Assembly: GCA_947685225.1 (NCBI GenBank)
Contig: CANTUV010000051.1
Span: forward strand, 1,488,001-1,552,000
DNA length: 64,000 bases
Reading direction: 5' to 3'
Source of the DNA: Garcia nutans
Lineage: Eukaryota; Streptophyta; Magnoliopsida; Malpighiales; Euphorbiaceae
In this document: one piece after another, positions 12,221 through 25,018 of the stretch
Position numbering within the stretch: position 1 is the stretch's first letter
Layout of the letters: the number at the start of each line of letters is the position of its first letter
Made by a program: the position numbers and the translations under genes
The notes under the pieces: generated by a model
Seen by the model: the letters and a program-made list of their open reading frames with translations, nothing else
The model's database searches: none
Told to the model about the DNA's origin: nothing

Positions 12221-13065
12221 TATGGCTTTATCATATGATATAGAAGAGTTGTTTATGGTTGGGAAGGGAGGTAAGCTAGTTTCAAGAAGAGCTAATAGTA
12301 AGAGTAAAATTGCTAGGCTGCGAAGGGGGACTTTTTTTGCTACTATGTATATTATTTGGTTGGAAAGAATTGAACTACTATGTATTTTATTTGGTTGTAA
12401 AGAAACTAAATAGCTTTTAATCATTGCGTTGATGATAGGAAAAGAGTATGCTTTAAAATTGAATATTCTATCAAAGTTGATAGTATGGGCAACAGAGAGA
12501 GTAGGGAGAGTGAGTGGAGTTATTGAGATTAGATGAGAATTTTGGGAATGTTGGGGTTTACTTATGAATGATGATATGGAGTGGGGAGTGGGAAAGGTAA
12601 TATACTGCAATGGTCTAAACGCATGGGAGGTGTTAACATCTACTGGATGTTTATGGGTAATGGCTGCTACTGGATTGCCTTCTATTGCTAACACGATCTG
12701 TTTGAATGGATTCTCATGTGGGTAACTGTTTTCTTGATGATTAATTTGGTGAACTGAGATGATTTTTTATTGTTGTTGATGAGTTTTGTAGGGGATTTCT
12801 GACAGGCAGTTAAAGTGGGTGTGGCTTTATTATAGAATGGTCTGAATTCTATTTCAGCAGCGGTGGAATTTGGGTTAAAGCAATTCTACAGCTGGGTTTG
12901 ATACTTCTAGTTGGGAGGCAACTGGTAAAGAGGGGGAGATGTTATTGCATGTGCTGGGAATGAAGCAGATGGATTGGTTAGGTGCTACTTATACCAAAAT
13001 GTAGGTTAAGTATGTAGGGGAACTATCGGTCTGAAAATGCAATGGTTGAGGTTGTGCAGGTTTGG
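12221..13065. other. Right flank of the Del-like insertion, no gene recognised
   Basis: This is higher-complexity host sequence continuing after the TAAAA target duplication, before the AT-rich region. Both strands have short open stretches but none carries a family signature. A minus-strand open frame at 12185-12694 reads across the LTR boundary and is probably accidental. The stretch could be the decayed continuation of the exon-like sequence at 1-341, which would have been contiguous before insertion. Confidence 0.3.
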
Positions 13066-13118
13066 CAATAAAATTATATTAATGACAAAAAGAAAGAATT
13101 TCTATGAACTAATTGAAA

Positions 13119-13147
13119 AATAATAATAATAATAATAATAATAATAA
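13119..13147. repeat. (AAT)n microsatellite
   Basis: About nine copies of AAT occur in an otherwise AT-rich stretch. Confidence 0.9.
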
Positions 13148-14467
13148 GATATTATATATATTATCTATAAAATTCAATTGAAACTTAAAAAATACAATGA
13201 CAAAAAAATAATCTTATATAAATCTAATTTTTTTTAAAAAAAAATGTTACTTGATATATGATAAAAAAAAATTCTAAACAAATTTTCAAGCTCAATTTTT
13301 ATTATATACTAGGAAGACCCTCACTACAACTCATGAATTTTTTTTTATTAATCAAATCACAATGTCTATTTTTTACTATATATTTAAGATTATTTAATTT
13401 TTTAAAATTTATATTGACAATTAATTAGAAAGATATAATGTTGTCTATTCTTTTTTACTATTTATTTAAGATTATATAATTTTTTTAAATTAATACTGAT
13501 AATTAATTGTAAATATATTACTTAAAAATTATAGGCTATATTAAATTGTGATAATTCTTCACGTTATGTAATAAACATACAACTTAAATTGAAATTGAAA
13601 TTTAATTTGGTATAGAGGCAGACTATAAAAATAAAGTAAAATGAATATTGTAAATGAAATTAATTTAATACGAATATAAAAAAAAAGTTTCAGAAGAAAA
13701 CAGAGTTCATACTACATATATTTTCATTAAGATCACTAAATAATTTAATTGATAGATACGATATATATAATATTTGTAATAATAAAAGCATACTTAAATT
13801 TATCTAAATATTGATATATTACATAGTAAATATACCATAATATTTTAGAACACTAATAGAGGATAAAAAGCAATATGGTGGATGAAAATATGCTATATGT
13901 TAGATGCACTTATACTATAAACCTACAATGTAAATGCAAATATATATATATATATATAATAAATGATTTTAATTTTTTAATTAAATTATAATAATTATGA
14001 CATTTATTTAAGTTACAAATAATAGTTATATATATAATGATTTATATTATAATGACAGTGCAATATTTTTTTTATTCTAATTACAATTTTATTGAATTAA
14101 TAATAATTACTGAAAATAAATTTTCATATAAAATTTTTTTAATAATAGTTTGTTAAATATTTAGTTAAATTATAATAATTATCATGATCAAAATTAAAAT
14201 TTTTAGTTTATCTAGATTGCAAATTATATATAAGCATACTTTTAATATGATATTATAATAATCGTAAAATCATTTTAGTTATTTATGTTATAAATTATTT
14301 TAAGGTATAATAATAAAAAATAATACCAAATTATATTATTTTTATATATTTATTTAAAATTTAAATATTATAGTAATTTGATAAAATAAATGCAGTATAA
14401 TTTATAATATAACTATTCACACATCATGTATTATATATGTTAAATTTATATATATTTATTGTAATAA

Positions 14468-14531
14468 AAACACACACACTCTCTCTCTCTCTCTCTCACA
14501 TCAATTTCTCTCTCTCACACACACATCAATT

Positions 14532-14567
<36 letters not shown>

Positions 14568-14574
14568 TCGCACA
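14468..14574. repeat. Compound (CA)n/(CT)n microsatellite
   Basis: Runs of CA and CT alternate, with two copies of the interruption catcaatt. The pattern suggests slippage plus duplication of a CA-CT block. A hairpin follows directly downstream. Confidence 0.9.
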
Positions 14575-14588
14575 GACATTAAGTATGC

Positions 14589-14646
14589 TGGATGCAATTT
14601 TACTGTGGTGCAATTTTATTGTATACCCACAGTAAAATTGCATCCA
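14589..14646. repeat. Perfect 20-bp inverted repeat (hairpin)
   Basis: The arm tggatgcaattttactgtgg at 14589-14608 is exactly complementary to 14627-14646, with an 18-base loop. A partial copy of the arm, tgcaatttta, occurs again in the loop. It could be the remnant of a small MITE or a hairpin-forming transcript. No coding context is visible. Confidence 0.85.
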
Positions 14647-14996
14647 ACTTTAAAACTACTCCATATGATAGATATACTTAGTGATTATAAATAATTTAAT
14701 TTAATTTCATAACTCAACTGTTTTATTTCTTACCATTAGTAATGGTTTACTGGCAGATATATCCAAAGTGTTTTAACCACAAATTTTATAGTTTTTGAAG
14801 TGTGTATTGGAAGATACTAATTTCTTTAGCTTACTGGAAAGCTGTGTCATTTTAATTGTCAACATTAAATTTTATATTTTGTCAATATCATATTCTCCTA
14901 AGTAATTTTTTTTAACATTGGAAAGAAAAAAAAATTATCATTTGTAATATTTGAATCTTGATGTATACTTCTAAAATAGTCTTAACTTAATGTTAA

Positions 14997-14998
<2 letters not shown>

Positions 14999-15047
<49 letters not shown>
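14999..15047. repeat. (AAT)n microsatellite
   Basis: About sixteen uninterrupted AAT units. Confidence 0.95.
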
Positions 15048-15048
<1 letters not shown>

Positions 15049-18000
15049 GAAAACAATTAAACAAAAAATGAATTATAGAACTGGACCAAATAATCGAATA
15101 AAAATTATTCAGAATAAAAAATATCATTAATTAGGTCAACATTTCGATAATTTTGAAATTGATTGTCATACATCTAACTGATACCCAACTTTATTAAATC
15201 AGCAATGAAATAACTAATTTTAGTGTTGAGGATGCATAGGACAAATGATGCACGTAATTTAAAGGAAAAAAATAATAATAAAACTAAGGAGTCAGATAGG
15301 CGGCCAAGAAAATGGCCGAGAACACTGTATTTAGATTAACAAATAATTAACGTATCTTAATTTCATGATTGGGTTTGATTAGGTCTTTATCACAATATTT
15401 ACTCACGCACTTAATGCTGAATTTAAGGCTTAATTATGCTCAAATTGCAAGTTAATTTGGAGGATTTCTTAATTAATTTGTCTTTTGAATTGATTTTGGA
15501 ACTTCGTGGTAAAATCTTAAGCTGCAAGAATCTTTTGAATTTTTCTCTTGAAATTGAAAATTTTGTGTTAACATAATATAAATATTAATATACATATATG
15601 GTATTATACATAATGCATAATATGGAAAGGTTTGTTTATTCAAATGATTAATAGATCACTTATCAAATTCAAATTCAAGCTATAAGAAATTATCATAATT
15701 AAACATCTACATTACAAGAAATACACGTAATTATTATGCATTTTATAATGCTTTTATAATGAATTGATAATATAATTCGTCGAAAACACATCAATTATTT
15801 AGAAATTTTTGTTTTAAAAATCATAAAAAGTTGATTATTCATTTTTAGTTTTTTTTCTCCTAAGTATTCACGGTAATGCAAAATAATAATATTAAGCAAC
15901 GCAGTTTAAGAATGAATGTAAGAGGAAATGACTTAATTACTTAATCAAATTGTAATGGCCAACCTCAAATCTCTTATTGTGAATAAATTTAAATGAAAAG
16001 TTACATATTATTATTATTCTATATATTTGAGTTATGTCAATAGCTTGCCCTCTTATACTTTATAATCTATTTGGAAAACAACCTAATTATTTTTTTTAAT
16101 AGAAAGCACTTTCCTTTTCTTTTACATCACTTTATTACTTTATTGTAATATATATATATTTTTAAGTTACGCTGACCAATGAAGAATGTCAGTAGTTTTT
16201 TTTTTAATTATGTTATTGGTTATTTGTATTTTTACATGAATTTATTTGTAATATGTACTCTTTTTTTTTTGTGAAATTGTTATTCACTTTATGAAAATTA
16301 AGGAGTTTTTCATTTATATTCATAGAAGAATTTCATTCCTTCAATTGTTTGAAATTTTATAACTCAGATTTTTTTTTGAATTTTGTTATGATATTCAAGT
16401 TTTTAAAATATATGAAGTGGATAAATATATTACCCAAAATAGAGATGTAATAAGCGGAGGATTGTTTCAGTCAAATTCATTTTAATAGTTTTATGAAAAT
16501 TACTGGAAGAAAATATGGTTGAGCAGCAAGATTTTTATTTAAATATTATATATGTTATTTTTAAATCAAAATACAACTTTATTAATATAAATGAAAATAC
16601 AAATGAAAAATTATGCATTATATTCTCTAAAAAAATTATAGTTTTATTAAGGAAATAATTATTCATTTTCCCATTCGAAACATGTGCAATAAACATACAC
16701 CATAATCTAATGCAAATAATATGTTTATCCAACAAAGAATAACTACTTGAGATTGAACACCAAAATCTATACATTATTATATTCTGAATAATGTTTTTAT
16801 CATACCACTTGACTGGTTGGACTAAGATGAATAATTGATATTAAATAATTGGAATATATCAATTATTTCCATAAATAGTGGGCCCTTCCCCCTCATATTG
16901 CTGGCATATTTATTTATTTATTTATGTATACCCTCTTACTTTTACTACTTAAACGCAAACAAATATTTTTGCCATTTGTTGTTGCGTCCAATTTCAAGAG
17001 CGGCCATTAAATTTATGCGATATTTATTAGCTTATTTGTCCGATATCGAACAATGTTTATAAGCCACGATTTTTTTTTTTTTGGGTTCAATATAAGGCAC
17101 GATTATTAGTAGATTAAAACGTTTTCATGATTCTATGTGATAATGTAGCTTAAGTTAAAAAGGAATATCATTTTAGTATTTTAATTCAATAAATTTTTAT
17201 TTTATAATATATTAAAATTAAAAAAATTATATTATATGTTATTTTTTTAATTTTTAATTATCGTATAATTTAAAAAAATAAAAATACTTATTTTGTAAAT
17301 TTAATTAAAAATATATTATATTTATATCTACGATATATTATTCATTTGAAAGTGAGTATTTTTTTAATAAAAATTTGAAAAATAAATGCTTTTAAAAAAA
17401 ATAAAAAGTGAGCATTTTTAATATATTTTTTTATTTTTTAAGATGTTTTTGTATAAAGTTTTAGAATTATTTATTATAGAATAAAAAATTTTAAGTTTAA
17501 TTTTAATTAAAGTTAAATTAATAAATAAATAAATTATCAATTCTCTTATATATAATTTAAATTAATTTTAAAACTTAAAAGTATCACAATTATTATTGAT
17601 TAATAAGTTTTGTACCTAAGTGACCAACTCATATATTGATCGCTTATCTTTATATTTATGTGTAAAGGATAAGTATACATGTATAATTTCCATATTTATT
17701 TTTTTGAAAAAATGTTCAATTTCATAAAAAAAAAATTAGTTTTTCTTCATTTAAATGCTGTTATCATTATTTTTATCCAATTATTTTTTCTTCCATAGCA
17801 CCGTAGCTTTTTTCCTTTAACATATATATATTTTCATGATTTAATGTTTTTACAAATATCAAAATACAAATAGTGAAATGCACACATTAAACAATTAAAT
17901 TTATTTGAGAATAAATCAAAATATTCATTAAAATGGAAAAAAATCAAAATATTCTTAAAATGATAATTTTTTTTATGATTTTTTATGTTCAATTGTATTT

Positions 18001-18764
18001 ATATTTTTTTTCTTAAATTTTTAAATTTAAAAAAGCAAAAAAAAATATGTGTTATATAACTTCAAATTACAAGAAATCAATATTATATAAAAAAAATACA
18101 CTTAAATCATGCAACGCACCGGTATAATTTTAACTCTGTACAAAAATTCAATTAAGTTAATTTGTTTATAAATTTATTGACTTGAGTTAATAATTATGCT
18201 TTTCACCTTGCTAAGTAGTATAATTTTTATCTTAAAAAATTTATGATTTAATTTTATTTTGAAAAAAAATATTACTCTTCCGCTTCTTTTCAAATATTAT
18301 ATAAAAAATTTTATTTACTTTTAAAATTTTAAATGAGTATTAATTAAAAAAAATTAATATTATTATTAATTAAATTTTATATTTAATAAAAAAATAAAAA
18401 ATATTAAAATAGTATTTAAATAAATTATAATAAAATTTTATAAATTTTATAATGATTAAGTATTATTTTATTTATATATATTATTTTTATATGATATTTA
18501 AAATAAAATAAAGAGGATATTATTTTTTTTTACAAATTAAATTATAAAAAAATTAAAAATATTTGTAAATTATTTTAAATTTGGTGTATAAAATCTATTT
18601 ATAATCATTTGTGGAAGGTGAATGGACAGATATGATATCCAATTACTCATCCACAGTTGAGTGGTGCTCAATCTGAAAATTGACATGGCAATTATTGCAT
18701 TAGGATTGGTGGCCGAAACAAAAGAAAAAAAAAATTGGAACCGTCAGATGACCAAAGACCTTAT

Positions 18765-18975
18765 TGTCGCCACGTGAGATGATCCTAATGGAAGTGACAG
18801 CTTTGCTCACATCTCATCTTTAAACAACGAAACGTGAAATGCGAGTACGTGGACACAGATCATCACAAACAATCCAATAATAAGTAATTACTAAAACCAA
18901 CGAATTCAAATTCCCAAAACCTTCATTGACCCGTTTACACGATCGAAATTCAAAACACATCATACACGTGTCGAG
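18765..18975 (+). promoter_or_regulatory. ACGT-rich distal promoter block, cut off by the LINE
   Basis: Four ACGTG-type cores lie within 200 bp: CACGTG at 18771-18776, ACGTG at 18832-18836 and 18847-18851, and CACGTG at 18965-18970 (in acacgtgtc). These are the cores of G-box/ABRE sites bound by plant bZIP factors. Before the LINE inserted, this block lay about 260-510 bp upstream of the TATA-like box of the RFS6-like gene; now it is about 6.3 kb away. Use as ABA or stress sites is inferred from the motif alone. Confidence 0.5.
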
Positions 18976-18995
18976 ATTAAAACCATAATTTCATT
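18976..18995. repeat. LINE target-site duplication, 3' side
   Basis: A 20-bp sequence beginning attaaaacc is repeated without a mismatch at 24999-25018. It sits directly beside the poly(A) tail, which reads as a T run to 19002 on the plus strand. Confidence 0.95.
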
Positions 18996-19078
18996 TTTTT
19001 TTCTTCAAATGGAGGGATATAGCCCTAAGATATCAGACGAAACCACACAGCCCCAACTCTATCGCCATCAAGCAAATT

Positions 19079-22000
19079 CTACAGAAATACCGGTGGAGAT
19101 TCTATCAATTCAAAACCCGGATCATGACCAAAGGCTGAATTTGCTAACCCATCTGCTGTTGAATTAGCTTCTCTATATACATGCAGGATTTGCACATTCC
19201 AATCTTGGCTCAATAACCTCCTGCAATTAGCCAGCAGGTTTTTAATTTTAAAATTACCCACCATCCCCTTCTGCAGAAGAGAGACAACTACTTTCGAATC
19301 ACACTGAATCACTACTTGCTTCCATTCTCTCCTCCACGCAAGATTTAAGGCAAAAAGGACTCCCCATAATTCTACTTCCAGAGAACCACATGTACCAATA
19401 TAACTCCTAAAACCCACCAACCAACTCCCATACTCATTTCTGGCCACTCCTGCGCAGCTTGCTCTGCCCGGGTTACCTTTCGAAGCCCCGTCAGTGTTGA
19501 TGACCACCCAACCAGGAGGTGGCGGTTTCCACGAGATAAAATGCAGAGAAGATGACAACTTTCCAAAAACTTGGACTCTCCTCTTCCATGCTTCTTCAAA
19601 TTGCTTCGTCTGTGTCACAACAAAATCCCTATTAATAAACCCAACATCATCATCCATTTGAAAGATTTTGGCATTTCTATACTTCCAAATCCACCAGCAA
19701 GTTACTGCAAATAAAGCACCCAATGCAACTCCATTCAGCTGCTTCATGATAAATCTCATATTACTCTCCACCCAAATACTAACCTCAGTACTTCTAAAAA
19801 AATCTGTCACTATCACCTCAGCACCAATGCTCCTCCATAGCCTTTTGGCCATCCAACAGTCCCTCAAAGCATGAATAGGCGTTTCAATTTGGCAATCACA
19901 CAAAGAGCAGACATCATCATCAGTAAAATGTCTCTTTCTACGCTCCTCATTACACATTACCTTCCCATGAGCCAATTCCCATAGAAAGAAACTAATACGC
20001 CGAGTTACTGGTAACTTCCAAATTTTCTTCCAAACATCCATCGACTGATCAACATTTAACTCTAACAAAGATTCATATCCAGTTTTGACAGTATAGACAC
20101 CAGAATTAGACAAACGCCAGCTAAAACCATCCTCCACATCAGTCCCATCGATAAGGCAAAAAACCACAATCATATCAACAATATTACCAAGTAAAAACCT
20201 GCGGAGTCTATCTTGCTGCCAACCACCACCCTCAATCCAAAAGCTTCTAACAGTTGCCTGTAAATCTAATAACTCAATATCCATAGTAGCAAAATTTAAA
20301 AGAACTCCAAAAGATGTCCACTCATCAAGCCAAAACAATGTACTTCTCCCATCTTTAACGTCTTTAATCACACCCACATTAACAACCTCCGCTCTTTAAT
20401 CACACCCACATTAACAACCTCCGCTCCCTTACAAATTCCATTCCATACCGTAGATGCTCTAGCTCTAGATTGCGAGTTCCACACAGCTATACCTCCCATG
20501 TATTTTTGAATAACACATTGAGCCCACAAAGAATATGGTTCATTATGCAGTCTCCAGAACATTTTACCAACAAGAGCCTTGTTCATCATCTTCATGTCTC
20601 TAATACCCAAACCACCAAATTTTGATGGTTTAATAATCTTATCCCAAGCAACAACATGAACTCTCCTCTCACCTGAAGCACCATGCCATATAAAATTTCT
20701 ACAAAGTCTTTCCATTTCCTGACACAAAGAAACTGGAAGCACAGAGGTTTGCATCGAATAAAGAGGGATCGTATTCAAAACAGATTGCACAAGAGTTACC
20801 CTTCCAGCAATCGAAAGAGTCTTAGCTCTCCACCCCTCAAGTTTTGGCTTCATCTTATCCAATAAATATCCATAAGAAGATTGATTTATCCGCACCTGCA
20901 TAGAAGGAACACCCAAATGCCTTCCCAAATCATTCACCAATTGTATTCCAATTTGATTAGCCAATCCAGCCGCAAAATCAGTCTCCACATTCGGTGAAAC
21001 ATACATACAGGATTTAGATATATTCACCTTTTGACCAGAAATAGTACAAAACATATCCAAGATAGCTAAAGCTATATTCAACTAGTCCTGAGAGGCCTCA
21101 CAGAATAGAACCATATCATCAGCGAACATGAGGTGAGACATGTAAGGTCCTTGGTCCGATAGAGGAATAGGTTTCCAACAGTCTAAATTAACTGAACCTC
21201 GGATCAAATGGCTAAGGTGCTCAATGCACAACACAAAAAGGTAAGGCGACAGAGAATCACCCTGTCTAATTCCCCTTGTTGGCACAAATTCCTTCAAAAC
21301 TTCCCCATTCCATAACACTGACAGCGAAGAGGAGCTAATACATTTCATAACATTCTCAACCCAGCTACCAGGAAAACCTGCTGTTTCTAAAACCCATCTA
21401 ATGAAGCTCCAATTAAGCCGATCATATGCTTTTTCGAGATCAATCTTGAGAGCCATATAACCTTTTTTACCCTTTGCCATCTTCATAGTATGCAGAACTT
21501 CCTGATAAATGACAATGTTATCCACAATCTGCCTCCCCGGTACAAAATTGTACTATTCAAGACCAATAAGTGAAGGTAAAACCCCCTTTAGTCTATTAAC
21601 CAAAGTCTTTGTAATGAGTTTATAGCTAACATTACAAAGGCTAATTGGTCTAAATTGATTACAGAACTCAGGGTTGGAAACCTTTGGAATCAGAAAAAGT
21701 AAAGTCTCATTGACCTCCTTCGGAATAGGATCCCCATTCAACACATCAATCACAAATTTAGACACATCTCCACCAATGATCGACCATGCCTTCTGATAGA
21801 AACCAGCCTGAAACCCATCTTTACCAGGAGCCTTTGAAGGTGCCATATCCGAAAGAGCCTTAAACACTTCATCGGGCAAAAAAAGGTTTATTCAAGTCCT
21901 CAAACTGCTCAAGACTAATTCTCGGTCTCGAAGATGCATCAAGAATAATCATATTACAAGACTCCTCAACAGAATATAAATTCTTAAAAAACTCTCGAAT

Positions 22001-23169
22001 CATCATCTTAAGCGCACTGTTATCCGTCACCCAATTTCCATTCCCATCCTTCAGCCTATTGACAGACAGTCTTTTATTCTTAACTTTAGCTGAAAGATGA
22101 TAAAAACGGGTATTGCGGTCCCCAGAGACTATCCATTCTTCCCTAGATTTCTGAAACCAAAAAACTTCCTCTTGTAACAAAACCTCCTGAAGCTTGCTAC
22201 GCAGGTTATAATCAAGCTTGATCAAATTAGGCGAGCAATTGGTGGCAAGCAAACGTTGGACCCCCTCAATTCTTTTCAACAACCTTCTTTTCTTTTGGAA
22301 AATATTTCCAAACACCTGTGTATTCCATTGCTTCAAAGCATCTGTCAATCCATGCAAATTACCTAAAAAATTAGCGTTTGAAGTCCAATTTCTAGAAACT
22401 GCACTTCTGAAATCTGGATGAGTCAACCAAGCCAACTGACATTTAAAAGGCGAATTAAACGCACTCTTTTTCATATTAAACCGCAACACAATTGGGATAT
22501 GATCCGAGTATAATTTTGCTGGATGCTGTAACTCCCCATCCTCAAAAGCAAGCTGCCACTTCTCATTAACTAAACAACGATCCAGCCGTGCCATTTTAAT
22601 GCCACTCAAAACATTCCTCCACCACGTGAAAGGCCCACCTCTATACGGTAAATCAATGAGGCTATTATCATTAATCAATCATTGAAAGCTTTAGAACCAG
22701 CGTTATTGAAAGCAGAATAGCCGGACTGCTCTTGAGCAGAAACAATGCTATTAAAATCACCAATCGCAACCCACCCCAAAAATTCATCATCAGAATTAAC
22801 AGTCAAATCCTCCCACAAAATTTTACGTAAATGGGTAGCAGGACTAGCATACACTACATTTAATAACCACTGACAACCAGACACTTCTTTAATCATACAA
22901 CTTATAAATTGCGGATGAGTTTTAATAATGTCCAAAGAAAACGAAGAACCAGACCAAAGAATCCAAATTCCACCACTAAAACCAATGGCTTCCACACGTA
23001 ACCATTGTTCGTACCCCAACCTCTTACAAACCTTATCAGCCTGAATACCACTAATCTTAGGTTCCAGAACACAAAAAATATCCGGTTTAAAAATTCTCTT
23101 ATATTCTGAGAAGGCTCTCCTAAACACAGGAGAAGAGGCCCCTTGACAATTCCAACTAATAACAATCAT
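19079..23169 (-). pseudogene. LINE ORF2: endonuclease, reverse transcriptase, RNase H (broken)
   Basis: ORF2 probably starts at 23169 (MIVISWNCQGASS), the usual opening of plant L1 endonucleases. The endonuclease shows GDFNSIVSAQEQSG and, further on, YSDHIPIVL. The reverse transcriptase shows APGKDGFQAGFYQ, FRPISLCNVSYKLI, LEKAYDRLNW, GIRQGDSLSPYLF and the catalytic FADDMVLF. Next come a zinc-binding zf-RVT module and a type I RNase H with TDGASKGNPG and a REANSTADGLA end. Breaks: a 1-nt frameshift near 22680, a frameshift in a 7-base homopolymer near 21880, TAG codons at 21553 and 21082 that look like CAG changes, and a 32-bp tandem duplication at 20361-20424. The protein would nick target DNA and prime reverse transcription there. 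Confidence 0.93.
20361..20424. repeat. 32-bp tandem duplication inside LINE ORF2
   Basis: Positions 20361-20392 are repeated exactly at 20393-20424. Because 32 is not a multiple of three, this duplication shifts the frame between the reverse transcriptase part and the zf-RVT/RNase H part. Reading through only one copy keeps a single open frame, so this is a secondary lesion of this copy. Confidence 0.95.
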
Positions 23170-23256
23170 TAGCAGAAGGATATAAATTGCTTCCAATAGA
23201 ACCACAAAAATCCAATTACACATCTGCAAATATAATTTATCAACACAACAAAGAAC

Positions 23257-24957
23257 TCAATGCTCCATAAGAGCATCTTCCAGGGTAGTCACCTGTTCTT
23301 CATACTGCCCACATGTATGTACCAACGTTTTTGCCACCAACATTATAGCATCATCCTCCCTCTCTTGACCAGGGTCCAAATCATTTTTTCGGACCTCCAT
23401 GTTTAGATCAGGTTGATGGACATTATTAATAATTGGTAGTGCCACTCCCACATTTACACCTCCCAACTGTGTCACCTTATCAACCTCATCCATTCTCGAA
23501 ACCACCCATTTATACCCCCATCGGGTTCTCTCGACTGCCCCTTACCACTGTGTGGTCCAAATCTGCAGCAGCCTGTTTTGAACTGCCATGTGGGTTCTTC
23601 TTTGATGGACTATGGGCCTGAGACCGTATAATATGGTTTTGATCTTTAGACACCACAAGACCCTTTCCCTTTCGGCTCAAAGGATTAGGGCCCATGTCTA
23701 TAACTCTGCGGTCTTTTTTAGAGATAATACCCGGATCTTTAATGACTAAATTATTGTTCCCGCAAATAGGACGAGAAGCAGAAGGATAGGAAACAGTTTC
23801 CTTCAAAGCCACGTTATTGTCATTCTCCTCCTCCTCCAAGTTCTCCAAGGAAACAAATCTGTTTGGGACATTCTTATCCTTCTGGCCAGTTGACTTCCCA
23901 TAATTACTCCTGCTCCTTCCCATTTGCATGTTAGATTTCCTTCTATCTTTTTGGACTAACATCCAATCCCCATAATCCTCAATCACCGCCGGATTAATCT
24001 CCTGATTTCCTGGAACTTGATTCTGCAGTTTTCTCCCATCGTCGGAAACTTGACCAGACTCCTTTGCACCTCCACCCCCGCCACTGTTTTCAGAACAATG
24101 ATCAATATCATGACCATATTTTCCACATTGGAAACAAACCATATGCAGTCCCTCGTATTCAATTTTGCGAATACGACGCCTTAATCTGAATTTAGCAAGC
24201 AATGGCTTAGTCACATCAACCTCCACACACACTCTAGCAAAATGACCTCTTGAGACTGTGCTGGTATTCATGTCAACCTTGATAGGAGTACCCACCTTCC
24301 TTGCAACTCTCCTGAGGAAATCCTCATCAAAATATTCAATAGGAAGACATGGAATACGAATCCACACAGTCAATTGTTTCATCGTAGCTGTAAGGGGATC
24401 AAAATCCGGACACCATTTACGAACTGCCAGATAATGATCCGCAATCATCCAAGGCCCTCCCAATAATGCATAGTCATAATCATCAGAGTTGTTAAACCTG
24501 GCCAAAAGGTAACCATTATCAATAGCAATTAGTTCAAAGGATCCTTTAGGTTTCCACAGTTCCTTCAATCTTCTGAGAAGATAGTTATAGCCAATGGTTC
24601 GCCCAACAACTTTCACAATCAAAGTCCTCGCCCAAGGCCTTCCTCATCCTTAGAGACCCTAATAGTAGGGCATCTAGCATCATCTTCCTCCTCATCTGCT
24701 GAATTCTCACTATCATAACCTTCATCCATCTCCTCATCATTCTCTTCCTCTTCCGGACCCAGACCAACCTGAGCATTATTGCTAGTTTGCCCTATTAAGG
24801 TGTCTTTAAAAGACCTACCTTGCACCACATTACCTACCTCCCCCTCCTCTTCCGATCTTTCAATCTCTTTCCGTTTACGTAGATTACTCCTAGTAAGGAG
24901 ATCATCTTCGTCCATCGAAGTGCCATGCTCCTCCTGTTTCTCCAGAGAGAATTCCAT
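23257..24957 (-). pseudogene. LINE ORF1: DUF4283 and zinc-knuckle RNA-binding protein (broken)
   Basis: The start ATG at 24957 opens an acidic N-terminal part (MEFSLEKQEEHGTSMDEDDL) with an Asp/Glu-rich stretch. A frameshift near 24622-24640 leads into the DUF4283 domain (WKPKGSFELIAIDNGYLLAR, then GGPWMIADHYLAVRKW). A CCHC knuckle follows: CFQCGKYGHDIDHC at about 24100-24140. A stop at 23510 follows a run of five G; one frame over, open sequence continues to 23257 (WVVSRMDEVDKV onward), so the C-terminus is probably also frameshifted. In plant L1 elements ORF1 binds the RNA and forms the ribonucleoprotein. Confidence 0.87.
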
Positions 24958-24998
24958 TATAGGTCTTGAATGATTTCAACTAGTTAGGGTCTATCATT

Positions 24999-25018
24999 AT
25001 TAAAACCATAATTTCATT
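24999..25018. repeat. LINE target-site duplication, 5' side
   Basis: This is a perfect copy of 18976-18995. It marks the 5' end of the LINE at 24998 and the point where host sequence resumes. Confidence 0.95.

Larger units (their letters stand above)
13066..18600. other. AT-rich intergenic region
   Basis: About 5.5 kb is dominated by A/T runs and short imperfect repeats. Apart from three microsatellites, a perfect short hairpin and a few short TA runs (e.g. 13941-13960), I see no gene, splice-structured coding sequence or recognisable transposon ends. Short open frames such as those near 16535-17062 have no family features. Confidence 0.6.
18996..24998 (-). mobile_element. L1-type plant LINE, near full length
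   Basis: The 6.0-kb insertion lies between perfect 20-bp duplications. On the minus strand it has ORF1 (DUF4283 plus CCHC zinc knuckle), ORF2 (endonuclease, reverse transcriptase, zf-RVT, RNase H) and a short 3' end with a poly(A) tail (plus-strand T run, 18994-19002). The 5' leader before ORF1 is only about 40 bp, so a small 5' truncation cannot be excluded. An unmutated target duplication argues for a fairly recent insertion, but both ORFs already carry frameshifts and stops. Much of the open sequence remains, unlike the older gypsy and copia elements. Confidence 0.96.

Noticed and set aside
12185..12694. A 169-codon open frame on the minus strand
   Set aside because: It reads from host flank into the end of the LTR, has low-complexity Ser/Leu/Ile-rich composition and no family motif.
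14437..14694. An open frame over the CT/CA microsatellite
   Set aside because: The product is Ser-Leu/Thr-His repeats created by the microsatellite.
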